A model generated the notes under the pieces. The model had not been told where the DNA came from. It did no database searches and worked only from the letters and a program-made list of their open reading frames with translations. The position numbers and the translations under genes were made by a program. From Malaya genurostris (taxonomy: Eukaryota > Arthropoda > Insecta > Diptera > Culicidae), in assembly GCF_030247185.1 (NCBI RefSeq), contig NC_080570.1, forward strand, positions 125,211,650-125,275,649: 64,000 bases of DNA, given 5' to 3'. Position 1 is the first letter of the stretch; each line of letters opens with the position of its first letter. Positions 11,600 to 25,144 of this stretch are shown in pieces.

Positions 11600-14500
11600 T
11601 CTAGTTCAGTTTTGATTAAGTTTGAAGTATTGAAACTTTATTGAAATATACACAATCCAAGTTTGAACAACTGCTTAGAAAATTAAGAACAATTTTCGAA
11701 AAAAAACTCTTCTCTAACTAATTAAGATAACTATTTTGAATCAATTCGAAAATAATTTCGAACCATTTTGCGGAGTTTTCTCATCAATTTTGGAACAAAT
11801 TTTAAAACAATGCTGGAACAATTTTCGATAAATTTTGAAACAATTCAGAAATTACTTTGCATCAGCTATTAAACATTTTCGAAAGAGTTTCAAATAATCA
11901 GTTGGAAATAATTCTGAATCGACTTTAAACCAATTTTGGTACAATTTCACAAACAACTTTAAAGTTTTTGAAATTTTTAAAGTTAAGCACCAGTTTGAAT
12001 CTATTTTAAAACAAATTAAGTTTAATTTTTCAATAACTTTTAACATTTAAATTATCTTGAAACAAATATGGAATATACGATACAATTAAAAAAAAATCTT
12101 GGAATTATTTTAAAATGATTTCCACACAGATTTGGAACAATTTTGAAAAAGGAAATTGATCAAGTTTTAGAGGAATTGAAAAAAAGTTTCAAATAATTTT
12201 AGGACAATATGAAAATAATTTAAAATCGATTACAACAAATTTCTAACAAAACAATTTTAAAGCCATTCGAAAATTTATTAACAATTTAAAAATAATTGCT
12301 GAACAATTTAAAAATAATTGTTGAACAATTTTCAATTTCAATATATTGAAACGATTCTTGAACATTACTGAAGCAAGCAAATTTTAACCACTTTTCGAAC
12401 AAAATTTTAAACACTTTCAAAATAAAATCAATATTCAAATAAACCATTCTATAACACTATAACTACTATAACAAAACGAAATAAAGCGCCTTCGAATCAA
12501 TTTCAAAATAATTTTTAACTTGAAACACGTTTAAAACAACTTTGAAACAATTCTGAAACTATTACAAAACCACATAAAAGGCTTTTGAAACAATTTTGAA
12601 TCAAGTTCGAAATAATTTTAGCAGAAATTTCTAATTTTGAGTATAAATTGTCAATCTTGAAATAATTCTTAATCAGTTCAGGAACAATTTAAGAAAATTG
12701 GAAAAACCAAATTTGAAACACTTTTAAAACAGTTTTGAAACAATTCTGAAACTCTTACAAAACAACTTTGAAACAATTTCGAGTCCGTTTCAAAATAATT
12801 TTTCAGCATAAATTACTATTTTTAACAGAGAACACCAATCTTGAAATAATTTTCAATCAGTTTTGGAAAAGTGACGAACAATTTAAATAACGAGTTAAAA
12901 ACATTTTTAAAACAATGTTGAAACAATTTGAAATCAATTTCAAAATATTTTTTTATATAAATTGCTAATTTTTAGTTGAAATTGCCAATCTGGAAAAAGC
13001 TTTTTATCAGTTTTGGAACAAATGAGAAATATTGGAAGAACAAATTTGAAACACTTTTAAAACAATTTTGAAACTATTACAAAACTAAATGAAACGTCTT
13101 TGAAACAACTTCTGATCAATTTCAAAAAAAAAATTACTAGCATTGTCGAATTTTAAGTAGAAATCGCCAATCTTGAAATCATTCTTAATCAGTTTTGGAA
13201 CAATTGAGAAAATTTTGAAAATAAAAATTGGAAACACTTTTAAAACAAATTTGAAGAACTCTGAAACTATTACAAAAACAAAAGAAATGTCTTTGAAACA
13301 GTTTCGAACCAATTTCAAAATAATTTTTAGCAAATTCTAAACAACTGAGAAACTTCCTGCAAATTTGATACAACTTTGCAACAGTTATTGAAAAATTGTG
13401 AAACATTTTTCAAAATATTGGGATATATTATAAACCATTTTGTAACATGTATTAAGCAATTTATAAACAATTTTATATCAATTTGGAATCAATTTTTAAA
13501 GAGTATTGAAGAAATTTTGAGAAAATTTCGCAGAAATCAAGAATAAATCTTGACACTGATTTGAACTAATTAAAAAAAATAAGACCGCATTGAAACAATT
13601 TGGAAACATATTTGAATAAATTTCGAAACAATTTGGAAACTATTTTCATACAATGTCAAAGCAGCACTTTAAACATGTTTGAATCAAATTTGAAACAATG
13701 ATGAAACAGTATTAAAACTGTTGTGAAACAATTTTGGAAGAATTTCAAACTATTTTATAACAGTCTTAAAATCGCTTTTGCACAAATTTGAACCTATCAT
13801 AAAACGATTTCGAAACAGTTTTGAATCATTTATGAAACAATTTTGAAACAAGTTTATATCGATTGTCGAAACGATTTAGAGCAATTTTAAATCATTTTTG
13901 AAACAATTTAGGATCGATCTTGAAATAATTTTGATAGGATTTTGAAGCAACTCTGAAAAATCCCGAAACAAAATTTAAATCAGATTCAAATGGGAAACAA
14001 GTTTGAAAAAGTCGAAAAACAATGTCGAAAGCTTTTCGAAATTAGCACCGTCTTGAAACAATGTTGAAACATTTTCAAACAATTTTGAATATTTTTTTCA
14101 AAACGACTTGGAACAATATTGAAATTTTTGAGCCACAAATTCGAAGATTTTTTAAGTAATTGTGAAACAATTATGGGACAGCTTATGACTCAAAATAGAT
14201 AGAACACTGAAATAATTTTGAAACAATTAGATAGCAATTTTGAATCACTTTTGATTCCATTCCGAAACAGGTTTGGACCAATTTTTTTTAAATGGAACAA
14301 TTTAAAATTAGTTTTGAAACACTCCTGAAAGAAGTTTCATACAATCCTGAAACACATGTGTTGCAATTTTGAAACATTTTCGAAACAATTTTGAAACATT
14401 TTCGAGAGAACTTTGAAATATTTTCGAGACAATTTTGAAACATTTTTGAAACAATTTTGAAACTTTTATTATTTTTACGTTTCGTCTTTGACTCATCAGT

Positions 14501-15700
14501 GCAGAGCAGTTCAAATTGAACTGTTTAGTGCTAAACTCGGCAGTTCAATTTGAACCGCTAAGCAGATGTAAAGTTTCTGCTACTAACAGAACACTTTTTG
14601 TTTGCAACGAAGTGCAATGTCGGTTATGTGCCCTAGCACAAAATTTGGCTAACCCTTTAATGACCAAACCTGCATCGGCCAGAAATAGTCGAAAACACGT
14701 TTCCGTTCGGCACGTCAGAAAAGACATTGCACTTCATTGCAAAACAAAAAGTGTTCTGTAAGTAGCAGAAACTTTACGTCTGCTTAGCGGTTCAAATTGA
14801 ACTGCCGAGTTTAGCACTAAGCAGTTCAATTTGAACTGCTCTGCACTGATGAGTCAAAGACGAAACGTAAAAATAATAAAAACGGTTATGTGCCCTAGCA
14901 CAAAATTTGGCTAACCCTTAAATGAATTTTGAAACATTTGCGAAACAATTTTGAAACATTTTCGAAACAATTTCGAGACATTTTCGAAACAATTTGGAAA
15001 CATTTTCGAAACAATTTTGAAACATTTTCGAAACAATTTTGAAACATTTTCGAAACAATTTTGAAACATTTTCGAGACAATTTTGAAATATTTTCGAAAC
15101 AATTTTGAAACATTTTCGCAACAATTTTGAAGCAGCAGTTCGGATACAAACTGCGAACATGTTTGAAACAGTTTTGAAACAATATCGAACCGTTTCAAAA
15201 CAGTTTTGAAGCAAAATTGACATTATAGTGCTTCAATTAATCAACAACTACGAAACAGATTGAGTCCCAATAGGAAACAAGCTTGAATCGATTCTTGGAA
15301 CAATTTTTAACTGTTTAGAAGCAGTTTAATTTTTGAACGATTGTGTATCAATTTTTCAATAATTTCGAGAGGACCTTGAATCATTCTTGATACAAATTGG
15401 AAACAGTCTGGATACAAATTAAAAACTAGTTTGAATAAATTGTGGTACAATATTCAAACATTTTTGAGACATTTTGAGTAAATTTTTAAACCAACAATTT
15501 TGAATGAATTTTTGAACATATTTGGAACGTTCTTGAGTCTATTGTGCAACAATTTCAATACAATTTAGGAATAACTGTGAAACAATTATGGAACAATCAG
15601 AGCACGATTTTCTAAAATATTTTTGAAGGAAACTCGGCGCAGTTGTGTAACTATTATGAAGCAATATAAAAAGGGAAGTAGGAAACAATAAGTAAACAAA
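11600..15700. repeat. Degenerate 11-bp-period satellite, GAAACAATTTT type
   Basis: Most of this interval is imperfect tandem copies of an 11-mer, GAAACAATTTT alternating with GAAACATTTTC. It is best preserved at 14370-14460 and 14925-15130, where it is nearly regular with a 22-bp dimer period. Elsewhere the unit is recognisable but eroded, with CAATTTTGAAAC blocks at irregular spacing. Minus-strand ORFs with repeats such as NCFENVSKLF are translations of this array. Confidence 0.85.
14453..14935. mobile_element. Hairpin-plus-tail element A (158-bp inverted arms, 11-bp flanking repeats)
   Basis: Arms 14464-14621 and 14723-14881 are near-perfect reverse complements starting with TTTTATTATTTTTACGTTTC. 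The 101-nt loop begins GGTTATGTGCCCTAGCAC. A 3' tail (14883-14924) directly after the right arm repeats that same loop sequence for about 42 bp. The 11-mer AATTTTGAAAC flanks both sides (14453-14463 and 14925-14935), but that word is also the surrounding satellite unit, so the duplication here is only suggestive. No coding capacity. Confidence 0.8.
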
Positions 15701-15867
15701 TTTTATTTCGATTTTGAATCAATATCCACAATGCTACAAAACGAATGTGGAAAATTGCTATGAAATCTTAATTATTAGGCCTTTTTTGCCCCAAATTTCA
15801 CAAAATTGCTTTTTAATTTCCAAACAACTTTGAATAGATTTTTATTTTCGTTTATTGATCTCCATAT

Positions 15868-15960
15868 TTCGTCTTCGACTTATATGTACCGTAGCAGATT
15901 ATATTGATTTACTAGCGCAACTTAGTAGTACAATATAAATTGCTACGAAGACGTAAAACA
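15868..15960. repeat. Small hairpin element of the CGTTTCGTC group, decayed
   Basis: Left CGTCTTCGACTTATATGTAC and right TGCTACGAAGACGTAAAAC are imperfect inverted repeats around internal ACTAGCGCAACTTAGTAGT. The ends resemble the hairpin elements at 14464, 16866 and 18070. Confidence 0.5.
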
Positions 15961-16120
15961 TTTTCTACTTCGAGTACTACATTTCATCAATTGCTACTTA
16001 TTCTGGATTATTTTTATGCTTCTAGATAATTTAGGAATAACCTTCTATGCAATCCTTTCTAAACCCCTTACTTACTTTTTTAGGCGGGATGAAACGCTAA
16101 GAAAATAAGTTCTTTTTTTC

Positions 16121-16260
16121 AATTATGGAGATTTTAACCTTAACGTCATACACCTCTTCGGGCCAGAAAAGCTTTCTGACCCTATGTGCGGCGTTGGGGA
16201 TCGAACCCAGGTGGGCTGCGTGAAAGGCATCGACCTACCCATCACGCTATACCCGTCCTC
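16121..16260 (-). mobile_element. tRNA-derived SINE, family A, copy 2
   Basis: Minus strand: GGAGGACGGGTATAGCGTGA (A-box region), B box GGTTCGATCCCC, then CGCCGCACATAGGGTCAGAA and a body ending TTAAGGTTAAAATCTCC. This is the best-preserved of the three copies. Confidence 0.85.
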
Positions 16261-16370
16261 CATTTTATTTTATTTTGTTGTAAAAAAAACGAGAAAAGCA
16301 TAAATAAATCCGTTTATTATAGATGTAGATAAAAGTTTGAGGTTAAGTAAAAACACGGAAAAACAGGAAA

Positions 16371-16592
16371 ACGGCTGTCTCAGTCTTATAACACAAACGA
16401 GTGTTGTTTACTGTCCGACGTTTCGGCCATTGGTGTTAGCCTTTTCCAAGGAAAATAAAGTCGATCGTTTATAGTCAAAATGTCGATGTCTGACGCTACG
16501 TTGTCTGGTCAATTTTAGAACATGCTTTAAGGTATATTTAGAAAAAAAAAAAAACAAAACATTCGTTTTTGTTATAAGACTGAGACACCCCA
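16371..16592. mobile_element. MITE-like element with about 30-bp TIRs
   Basis: The left end GGCTGTCTCAGTCTTATAAC and following bases match the reverse complement of the right end (GGTGTCTCAGTCTTATAAC...) over about 30 bp with a few mismatches. The interior holds GTCCGACGTTTCGGCC followed by CTTTTCCAAGG, a phrase type seen in dispersed repeats. No ORF. Confidence 0.6.
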
Positions 16593-16865
16593 GTCGAAAT
16601 CAAGTATAATGTTAAAAAAAAGTTATCGAAAAATCGACATCCCTTGAGGAAGGTTTCAAAAAACTTGTCTTGGAACATATTCATAGTGGTTTAATGCATT
16701 TGATATTCTTCAACAACTTTTTTACAACTTAAACTATTGAAAAACGAGACTGGAACATTTTAGAAAACACACTTAAACAATTTTGAATAATTTTGAGCCA
16801 CTTTCTATGATACATGAATCGATTTTTCACTACTTAGCTTAATTTCTTAGCGGTTTAGTAGCAAT

Positions 16866-17062
16866 TTCTTTTCCCGTTTCTTCTTCGACTCATCAGTACA
16901 TTAGCAGTTTCAATAACATTGCCATCCCCAGCTAACAGTTTAATTTAAATAGTTCAGAAGTCGACACGCTAATAGGGTGAACTTTGCGTCTGCTAAGTAG
17001 GAATAGCAGTTTAATTTGAACTGTTACTGCATTGATGAGTGGAAGACGAAACGTGAAAGGAA
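16866..17062. mobile_element. Hairpin element C of the CGTTTCGTC group
   Basis: Left end CCCGTTTCTTCTTCGACTCA followed by TCAGTACATTAGCAG; right end is the complement of CACGTTTCGTCTTCCACTCA. The internal GCAGTTTAATTTGAACTG motif is shared with element A. Arms are imperfect and there is no obvious tail, so this copy is older or incomplete. Confidence 0.6.
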
Positions 17063-17064
17063 AT

Positions 17065-18058
17065 GAAATCTAAGACATAATTTTCAGGATTGCAACGGTT
17101 TTGGTACTTTTCTTAAAAAAAATATTGTCCGATTACTTTTGAGACAATTCAAACAGCTTTCAGTTTGTTTCAAACTACTAGGTATGTCTTAGATGCTTTG
17201 TCTGGAACAGGATTTTTCGACAATCCCATTTCGGTTTCTAACCAATTTAAAACTGAAGGACGTGATGATCAGTTTTGACGATTCTTCCCGAGGGAATTTA
17301 TCAGTTTTATTTGAGAACGTGTTCGCTTTCGGACAGAAACAAGAAAATAAATATTTGCTAATCAAAGCAAAAATTTATTTCATATCGATAAAATATCGTT
17401 TGGAAAATCGACCACTGCCAAGTGGTCTGTCCCCTTTCTATCCCCCTCCCCCTCTTGACCCAATGCACACTGGAAGACAGGTTGATGAAGGATAAATGTT
17501 TTTCTTGCACGAGCTTTTTTTCCTTTAGCTAACTAACCTAGGCAGCAAGCAGCTGGTTCGGTTCGGTTTCGTACCGGCAGCAGCATTCATTGAGAACACG
17601 TATCCGGGGCTAGAGAAATATGTTTAAACAAGCTTTGAAGAGTTGGAAAAATATACATGCACGCCTGCATATTCGTGCCCGAGCCAACAGACAAGATAAA
17701 TGTTTGGAGAACATGTTTGCAAACATTATGGCGGTTTGGCTTTCGGAGTCTGATGGACTGCATTTTTATCGGAATATAGAAATAAAAACGGCTGCTGGAA
17801 ACGGTGCAATCTACTTCAGTTCGCAGAATTTGAAATCGTTCTGCCAACATCGGGACCACTACTGGCATATTTGCTTTATCGAACGCACGATTCCATGAGA
17901 TTTGATTTGTATGAAAATTTTGATCTGTTCGAAGGTGGTTTTAAGTAAATTTATATCTCCATCTGAAAAATTGCTTTGAGCATTCTATCGCCAAATTGCA
18001 AAGAGTTTCGAAACAATCTCAAACAAACTGATGATTTTAAACTATTTTCCACGAAAAC
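17065..18058. other. Gap between the two satellite blocks, unclassified
   Basis: More balanced composition than the satellite on either side. Overlapping frames are open at 17587-17898 on both strands, but no domain, start context or splice signal supports a gene. Scattered GAAACAA words continue at the right edge. Confidence 0.35.
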
Positions 18059-18289
18059 TATGACAGGATAATTTTTTCCTCCGTGTTTCGTCTACGACTC
18101 GTCGGAGCAAAACAGTTTATGTTGAAGTGTTATGCCACCTAGCAGTTCAACACAAACCACTAAGCAGACAACAAACTGCTTGGTGGCATGACAATTCAAC
18201 TAGTCAAAGACGAAACGTAAAGAAAAAAATTTGGTTCTGTGCCCTTTGTACATCCTAATAAGATTAATCCTGGAATGATATGACAGGAT
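18059..18289. mobile_element. Hairpin-plus-tail element D with 11-bp target duplication
   Basis: TATGACAGGAT occurs at 18059-18069 and 18279-18289, bracketing 18070-18278. The insert begins with an imperfect hairpin (GTGTTTCGTCTACGACTCGT ... complement of TTACGTTTCGTCTTTGACTA). It then has a 3' tail, GGTTCTGTGCCCTTTGTAC...CTGGAATGA, which parallels the tail of element A (GGTTATGTGCCCT...AAATGA). Unlike element A, the flanks here are not satellite, so the duplication is informative. Confidence 0.72.
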
Positions 18290-18885
18290 GTTGAAAAAAA
18301 AAAAATCATTTCCTAGGAACTGTTTTGAAACATGTTTTCGGTCTTAAATCTTTGAAACAATTTTGGAACCTTTTTCAAACAATATTGAAACTATATTAAA
18401 ATCACTCAGTATCTATTCGAAAAACATTTTGAAACCAATTCAGACTTTTTTAAATCTACTTAGAAACTTTTTGGACACGGCTTTAAAACTTTCGCAAACC
18501 TAATTTGGAGACAATTCGATCTCTTTTTAATTTGTTTAGGGATGATTTTTGTAACCGTTTCAAAGTTCTTTCAGTTTTTTAAAATCTTTTTTGAAACTGT
18601 TTAAAAAAAATATAACACCTATTCAAAACGGTTTAAAAATACGGAAACAATTTTGAAACTATGCTGAAGCTTTTACTCAACCGTTTTTTTTAACTATTAG
18701 GAAGTTTTTTTGAACTCAATTTGAGAGAGTTCAGTTCGAGAACTGCTCTGAAACTATGTTGAAATTGTGCTGAAACAAGTTTAGTACAATTTATTTTTGT
18801 TTGTATTGAAACCATTTTCAATTTTTTTTACATCTGCTTTGAATCTGCTTTGAAACTATTTTGAAACTGATCTGAAACCAATTTG

Positions 18886-19823
18886 AAGCTACCAATTGGA
18901 AAATTACATTGATACTATTTTAGACTACTTCTGAATTATTTTGAAACCATTTTAAAACTATTTTGATACTATTTAAAAGCTATTTTTATACTGCCTTGAA
19001 ACCATTGAAAAACTAATAAGGAACTGTTTTCTAATGATTCAGAAACAATTTTGCCTTTTTAAATTTGTTTTAGAATTATTATGAACCTTTTGTAAACTGT
19101 TTTTGAACGTTTGACATCAATTTCGAAGCCTCTTCAAAACAACTTTGAATCGATTTAAAAACTTTTTTGAAACTATGCTGAAGCTGTTTCTCAATTGTTT
19201 TTGAACTACCATAAAATTATTTTGAACTCAATTCCAACAAGTTTTGAATCCATTGTGCCATTTTTTTTGAAACGATATTGATACCATTTTGCTAATATTT
19301 GAAACAATTCTTCAACTTTTTTGAAACTATTCTGAAACGATTTTGTAACCTATTTAACCAATTTGTAACCAAGCTACCAATTGGAAAATTACATTGATAC
19401 TATTTTAGACTACTTCTGAATTATTTTGAAACCATTTTAAAACTATTTTGATACTATTTAAAAGCTATTTTTATACTGCCTTGAAACCATTGAAAAACTA
19501 ATAAGGAACTGTTTTCTAATGATTCAGAAACAATTTTGCCTTTTTAAATTTGTTTTAGAATTATTATGAACCTTTTGTAAACTGTTTTTGAACGTTTGAC
19601 ATCAATTTCGAAGCCTCTTCAAAACAACTTTGAATCGATTTAAAAACTTTTTTGAAACTATGCTGAAGCTGTTTCTCAATTGTTTTTGAACTACCATAAA
19701 ATTATTTTGAACTCAATTCCAACAAGTTTTGAATCCATTGTGCCATTTTTTTTGAAACGATATTGATACCATTTTGCTAATATTTGAAACAATTCTTCAA
19801 CTTTTTTGAAACTATTCTGAAAC
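18886..19823. repeat. Direct duplication, 453-bp copies offset by 485 bp
   Basis: Copy 1 (18886-19338) and copy 2 (19371-19823), both starting AAGCTACCAATTGGAAAATT, appear identical on reading, separated by 32 bp. The near-identity implies a recent event. Confidence 0.9.
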
Positions 19824-21510
19824 TTTTGAACCTTTTTCTTCTTTTTTGAACCTATAGCTTGAAACTCTTATTAGACTGGTTTGAAACAAAATTGAATTGT
19901 TTTTTAAACTGTTTGGAGACAATTCTAAAACTTTTTTTTTTCAATATTAAAATGTATTACACGAATTCGAAACGGTCGAAAAATGCTGAAATATTTTGAA
20001 AACTATGCTGAAGTTTTTTCTCAACTGTTTTTAAAATATTTAGAAGTCATTTCGAATTTAATTCGTGAGAACTCAGAAACTGTTCTAAAACCATGCTGCA
20101 AATATCATGAAACAAGTTTGGTACACTTAATTTATTTTTGTATTGAAAAAGACTATTTCAAAACATTTTCTGGAACTATTTAAAAACAGTTCTGAAACCA
20201 ATTTGTAGCTAACTATTAGAAAAATTTAAAACTGTTTTGAAACTGCTCTGAGACTGTTTTGAAACATTTTCTGAAACTATTTAAAAATTGATCCGAAGCT
20301 AATTTGAAGCTACCCATTGGAAAATTACATTGAACTACTGCTAAATTTTTCGAAACTATTTTGAAACTTTTTCAAAACAATCTTAACATTGAAACAATTG
20401 AAAAACTACTTAGGAACTCTTTCCTAATGAATCAGAAACAATATGATCTTTTTGAATTGGTTTTGAAATGATTATGAAATTATTGTAAGCGTGTTTGAAC
20501 GTTTGAAAACGATTTCGAAGCCTATTCGAAACATTTTCGAATCGTTGAAATTTTGAAATATATTCAAAACTATTTCCAAACTATTGCTGAAACAATTTTG
20601 AAGCTATGCTGATGCTATTTCTCAATTGTTTTTAAACTACCATAAAATTATTTTGAACTCAATTCCAACAAGTTTTGAATCCATTGTGCAATTATTTTGA
20701 AACGATATTGATACCATTTGCTAATATTTAAAACAATTTTTCAACTTTGTTGAAACTATTCTAAAACGATTTTGTAACCTGTTTGAGATAGCTTGAAACT
20801 CTTATTAGACATGTTTCAAACAATATTGAGCCCGTTTTAAAACTGTTTTGAGACAATTCAAGAGCTATATTTTTTTTTCAAAATTCAAATCTGTTTTGAT
20901 ACTTGGATTTTGGATACTTTGCTGAAACTATTTAGAAACTCTTTCAAAACCGTTTGGAAACTATTTCGAAACTACTTAGTATCTGCTCGAAAAATACTTT
21001 GACAGTATTTTAAACTACTTTAACACTATTTTGAAGCCATTTTGAAACTAGATTATTACTATTTAGAAACTATTTGACACTTCTTTGAAACTATTGCAAA
21101 ACTAAAAACTGAAACTAAAGATTTAAAACTATTTTGAAACTATTTGGAATGTTCGGAAATATTTTTGAAACTAAGCTGTTTCGAAACTATTTTAATACAA
21201 TTTTGAATTTTTTTTAACCCAATTCGAGAGAATTTTTAAACTGTTTTGAAACTATTTTGCGATTCTAATGAAGCAATATTGGAGAAGTTTCGAATTTATC
21301 CTGAAACTGTTTCGAAACTGTTATTAAAACTATTTTGAACTGTTTTATTACTGTTTTGAATTTTTTTTATTCAATTCGAAAGAATTTTGAAACTGTTTTG
21401 AAACTATTTAACGATTATTATGAAACAATGATGAAGCAGTGTCGAAATTATCCTGAAACTTTTTCGAAACTGTAATGAAACTGTTTTTTATTCTATTTAA
21501 ACTTTTTTTG

Positions 21511-24500
21511 AACCCGATTCGAGAGAATTTTGAAACTCGTTTGCGATTATTATGAAACAAGATTGAAGAAGTTTCGAAATTACCCTGAAACTTTTTCGAA
21601 GCTGCTATGAAACTATTTTGAAACTGTTTTAATACGATTTTGAATTGTTTTTAACCAAATTCGAAGGAATTTTGAAACTATTTTGCGAATATAATGAAAC
21701 AATATAAAAACAGTTTCGAAATTATCTTGAAACTTTTTCGAGATAGTTATGAAACTATATTGAAACTGTTTTAATGCTATTTTGATTTTTTTTACCCAAT
21801 TAGAAAAAAATTTAAAACTATTTAACGATTATTATAAAACAAGGATGAAGCAGTTTTAAAATTATCCTGAAACTTTTACGAAACTGTAATGAAACTATTT
21901 TTAATTCTTTCAATACTATTTAATTTTTTTTTAACCCGATTCGAGAGAATTTTGAAACTATTTTGCGATTATTATGAAACAATATTGATGCAGTTTCGAA
22001 ATTATCCTGAAACATTTTTAAAATCGCTAAAAAACTATTTTGGTACTCTTTTAATAATATTTTGATTTTTGTTTAACTCAATTCGAAAAAATTTTAAAAC
22101 TATTTTGCGATTACAATGAAACAATATTGAAGCAGCTTCGAATATTGAACTATTTTGAAACTGTTTCAATACTATTTTGTAGCTTTTTTGAACCCAATTC
22201 GAGAGAATTTTGAAACTTTTTTGAAACTATTTAACGATTATTATGAAACAATAATGAAGCAGTTTCAAAATTATCCTGAAACTCTTACGAAACTGTAATG
22301 AAAGTTTTTTTAATTCTTTTAATACCACTTAATTTTTTTGAACCCGATTCGAGAGAATTTTGAAACTATTTTGAGATTATTATGAAACAAGATTGAAAAA
22401 GTTTCAAAATTATCCTGAAACTTTTTCGAAACTGTTATGAAACTATTTTGAAACTCTTTTAATACTATTTTGAATTGTTTTCAACCAAATTCGAAAGAAT
22501 TATGAAGCTATTTTCAAACTGTTTTGAAACTATTTAGCGATTATTATAAAACAATATTGAAGAAGTTATTCTGAAACTTTTTCAAAGCTATTTTGAAACA
22601 ATTTTAATATTTTGAATTTATTTTAACCCAATTCGAGAGAATTTCGAAACTATTTTCCGATTATTATGAAACAATATTGAAGCAGTTTCGAAACCATCCT
22701 GAAACTTTTTCGAAACTGTTATGAAACTATTTTTTATTGTTTTAATACTATTTAAATTTTTTTGAACCCGATTGAAGAGAATTTTGAAACTATTTTACGA
22801 TTATTATGAAACAATATTGAAGCAGTTTCGAAATTATCCTGAAACATTTTTAAAATCGCTAAGAAACCATTGTGGTACTCTTTTAATAATATTTTGATTT
22901 TTGTTTAACTCAATTCGAAAAAATTTTAAAACTATTTTGCGATTATAATGAAACAATATTAAAGCATATTCGAATATTGAACTATTTTGAAACTGTTTCA
23001 ATACTATTTTGAAGCTTTTTTGAACCCAATTCGAAAGAGTTTTGAAACTTTTTTGAAACTATTTTGAGATTCTAATGAAGAAATATTGAAGTAGTTTCGA
23101 AATTATCCTGAAACTTTTTCGAAACTGTTATTAAAACTATTTTGAACTGTTTTATTACTGTTTTGAATTTTTTTTAACATAATTCAAAAGAATTTTGAAA
23201 CTGTTTTGAAACTATTTAACGATTATTATGAAACAATAATGAAGCAGTTTCAAAATTATCCTGAAACTCTTACGAAACTGTAATGAAACTATTTTAAATT
23301 CTTTTAATACCATTTAATTTTTTTTTGAACCCGATTCGAGAGAATTTTGAAACTCGTTTGCGATTATTATGAAACAAGATTGATGAAGTTTCGAAATTAC
23401 CCTGAAACTTTTTCGAAGCTGCTATGAAACTATTTTGAAACTGTTTTAATACGATTTTGAATTGTTTTTAACCAAATTCGAAGGAATTTTGAAACTATTT
23501 TGCGAATATAATGAAACAATATAAAAACAGTTTCGAAATTATCTTGAAACTTTTTCGAGATAGTTATGAAACTATATTGAAACTGTTTTAATGCTATTTT
23601 GATTTTTTTTACCCAATTAGAAAAAAATTTAAAACTATTTAACGATTATTATAAAACAAGGATGAAGCAGTTTTAAAATTATCCTGAAACTTTTACGAAA
23701 CTGTAATGAAACTATTTTTAATTCTTTCAATACTATTTAATTTTTTTTTAACCCGATTCGAGAGAATTTTGAAACTATTTTGCGATTATTATGAAACAAT
23801 ATTGATGCAGTTTCGAAATTATCCTGAAACATTTTTAAAATCGCTAAAAAACTATTTTGGTACTCTTTTAATAATATTTTGATTTTTGTTTAACTCAATT
23901 CGAAAAAATTTTAAAACTATTTTGCGATTACAATGAAACAATATTGAAGCAGCTTCGAATATTGAACTATTTTGAAACTGTTTCAATACTATTTTGTAGC
24001 TTTTTTGAACCCAATTCGAGAGAATTTTGAAACTTTTTTGAAACTATTTAACGATTATTATGAAACAATAATGAAGCAGTTTCAAAATTATCCTGAAACT
24101 CTTACGAAACTGTAATGAAAGTTTTTTTAATTCTTTTAATACCACTTAATTTTTTTGAACCCGATTCGAGAGAATTTTGAAACTATTTTGAGATTATTAT
24201 GAAACAAGATTGAAAAAGTTTCAAAATTATCCTGAAACTTTTTCGAAACTGTTATGAAACTATTTTGAAACTCTTTTAATACTATTTTGAATTGTTTTCA
24301 ACCAAATTCGAAAGAATTATGAAGCTATTTTCAAACTGTTTTGAAACTATTTAGCGATTATTATAAAACAATATTGAAGAAGTTATTCTGAAACTTTTTC
24401 AAAGCTATTTTGAAACAATTTTAATATTTTGAATTTATTTTAACCCAATTCAAGAGAATTTCGAAACTATTTTCCGATTATTATGAAACAATATTGAAGC

Positions 24501-25144
24501 AGTTTCGAAACCATCCTGAAACTTTTTCGAAACTGTTATGAAACTATTTTTTATTGTTTTAATACTATTTAAATTTTTTTGAACCCGATTGAAGAGAATT
24601 TTGAAACTATTTTACGATTATTATGAAACAATATTGAAGCAGTTTCGAAATTATCCTGAAACATTTTTAAAATCGCTAAGAAACCATTGTGGTACTCTTT
24701 TAATAATATTTTGATTTTTGTTTAACTCAATTCGAAAAAATTTTAAAACTATTTTGCGATTATAATGAAACAATATTAAAGCATATTCGAATATTGAACT
24801 ATTTTGAAACTGTTTCAATACTATTTTGAAGCTTTTTTGAACCCAATTCGAAAGAGTTTTGAAACTTTTTTGAAACTATTTTGAGATTCTAATGAAGAAA
24901 TATTGAAGTAGTTTCGAAATTATCCTGAAACTTTTTCGAAACTGTTATTAAAACTATTTTGAACTGTTTTATTACTGTTTTGAATTTTTTTTAACACAAT
25001 TCAAAAGAATTTTGAAACTGTTTTGAAACTATTTAACGATTATTATGAAACAATAATGAAGCAGTTTCAAAATTATCCTGAAACTCTTACGAAACTGTAA
25101 TGAAACTATTTTAAATTCTTTTAATACCATTTAATTTTTTTTTG
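21511..25144. repeat. Tandem duplication with 1817-bp period, two copies
   Basis: AACCCGATTC at 21511 recurs at 23328, and the following text runs in parallel until 25144, where a third AACCCGATT begins. The copies differ at isolated bases (GAAGAAG versus GATGAAG; AACATAATTC versus AACACAATTC; CAATTCGAGAG versus CAATTCAAGAG). Confidence 0.88.

Noticed and set aside
14895..15223. Three overlapping minus-strand ORFs with NVSKLFRKCF repeats
   Set aside because: They arise from the 11-bp satellite unit (no stop in the minus frames where the unit is regular) and have no non-repeat domain.
16415..16460. Hammerhead-ribozyme-like phrase (GGCCGAAACGTCGGAC on the minus strand)
   Set aside because: The CTGANGA half of the hammerhead core is not present at the required place, so the resemblance is only partial.
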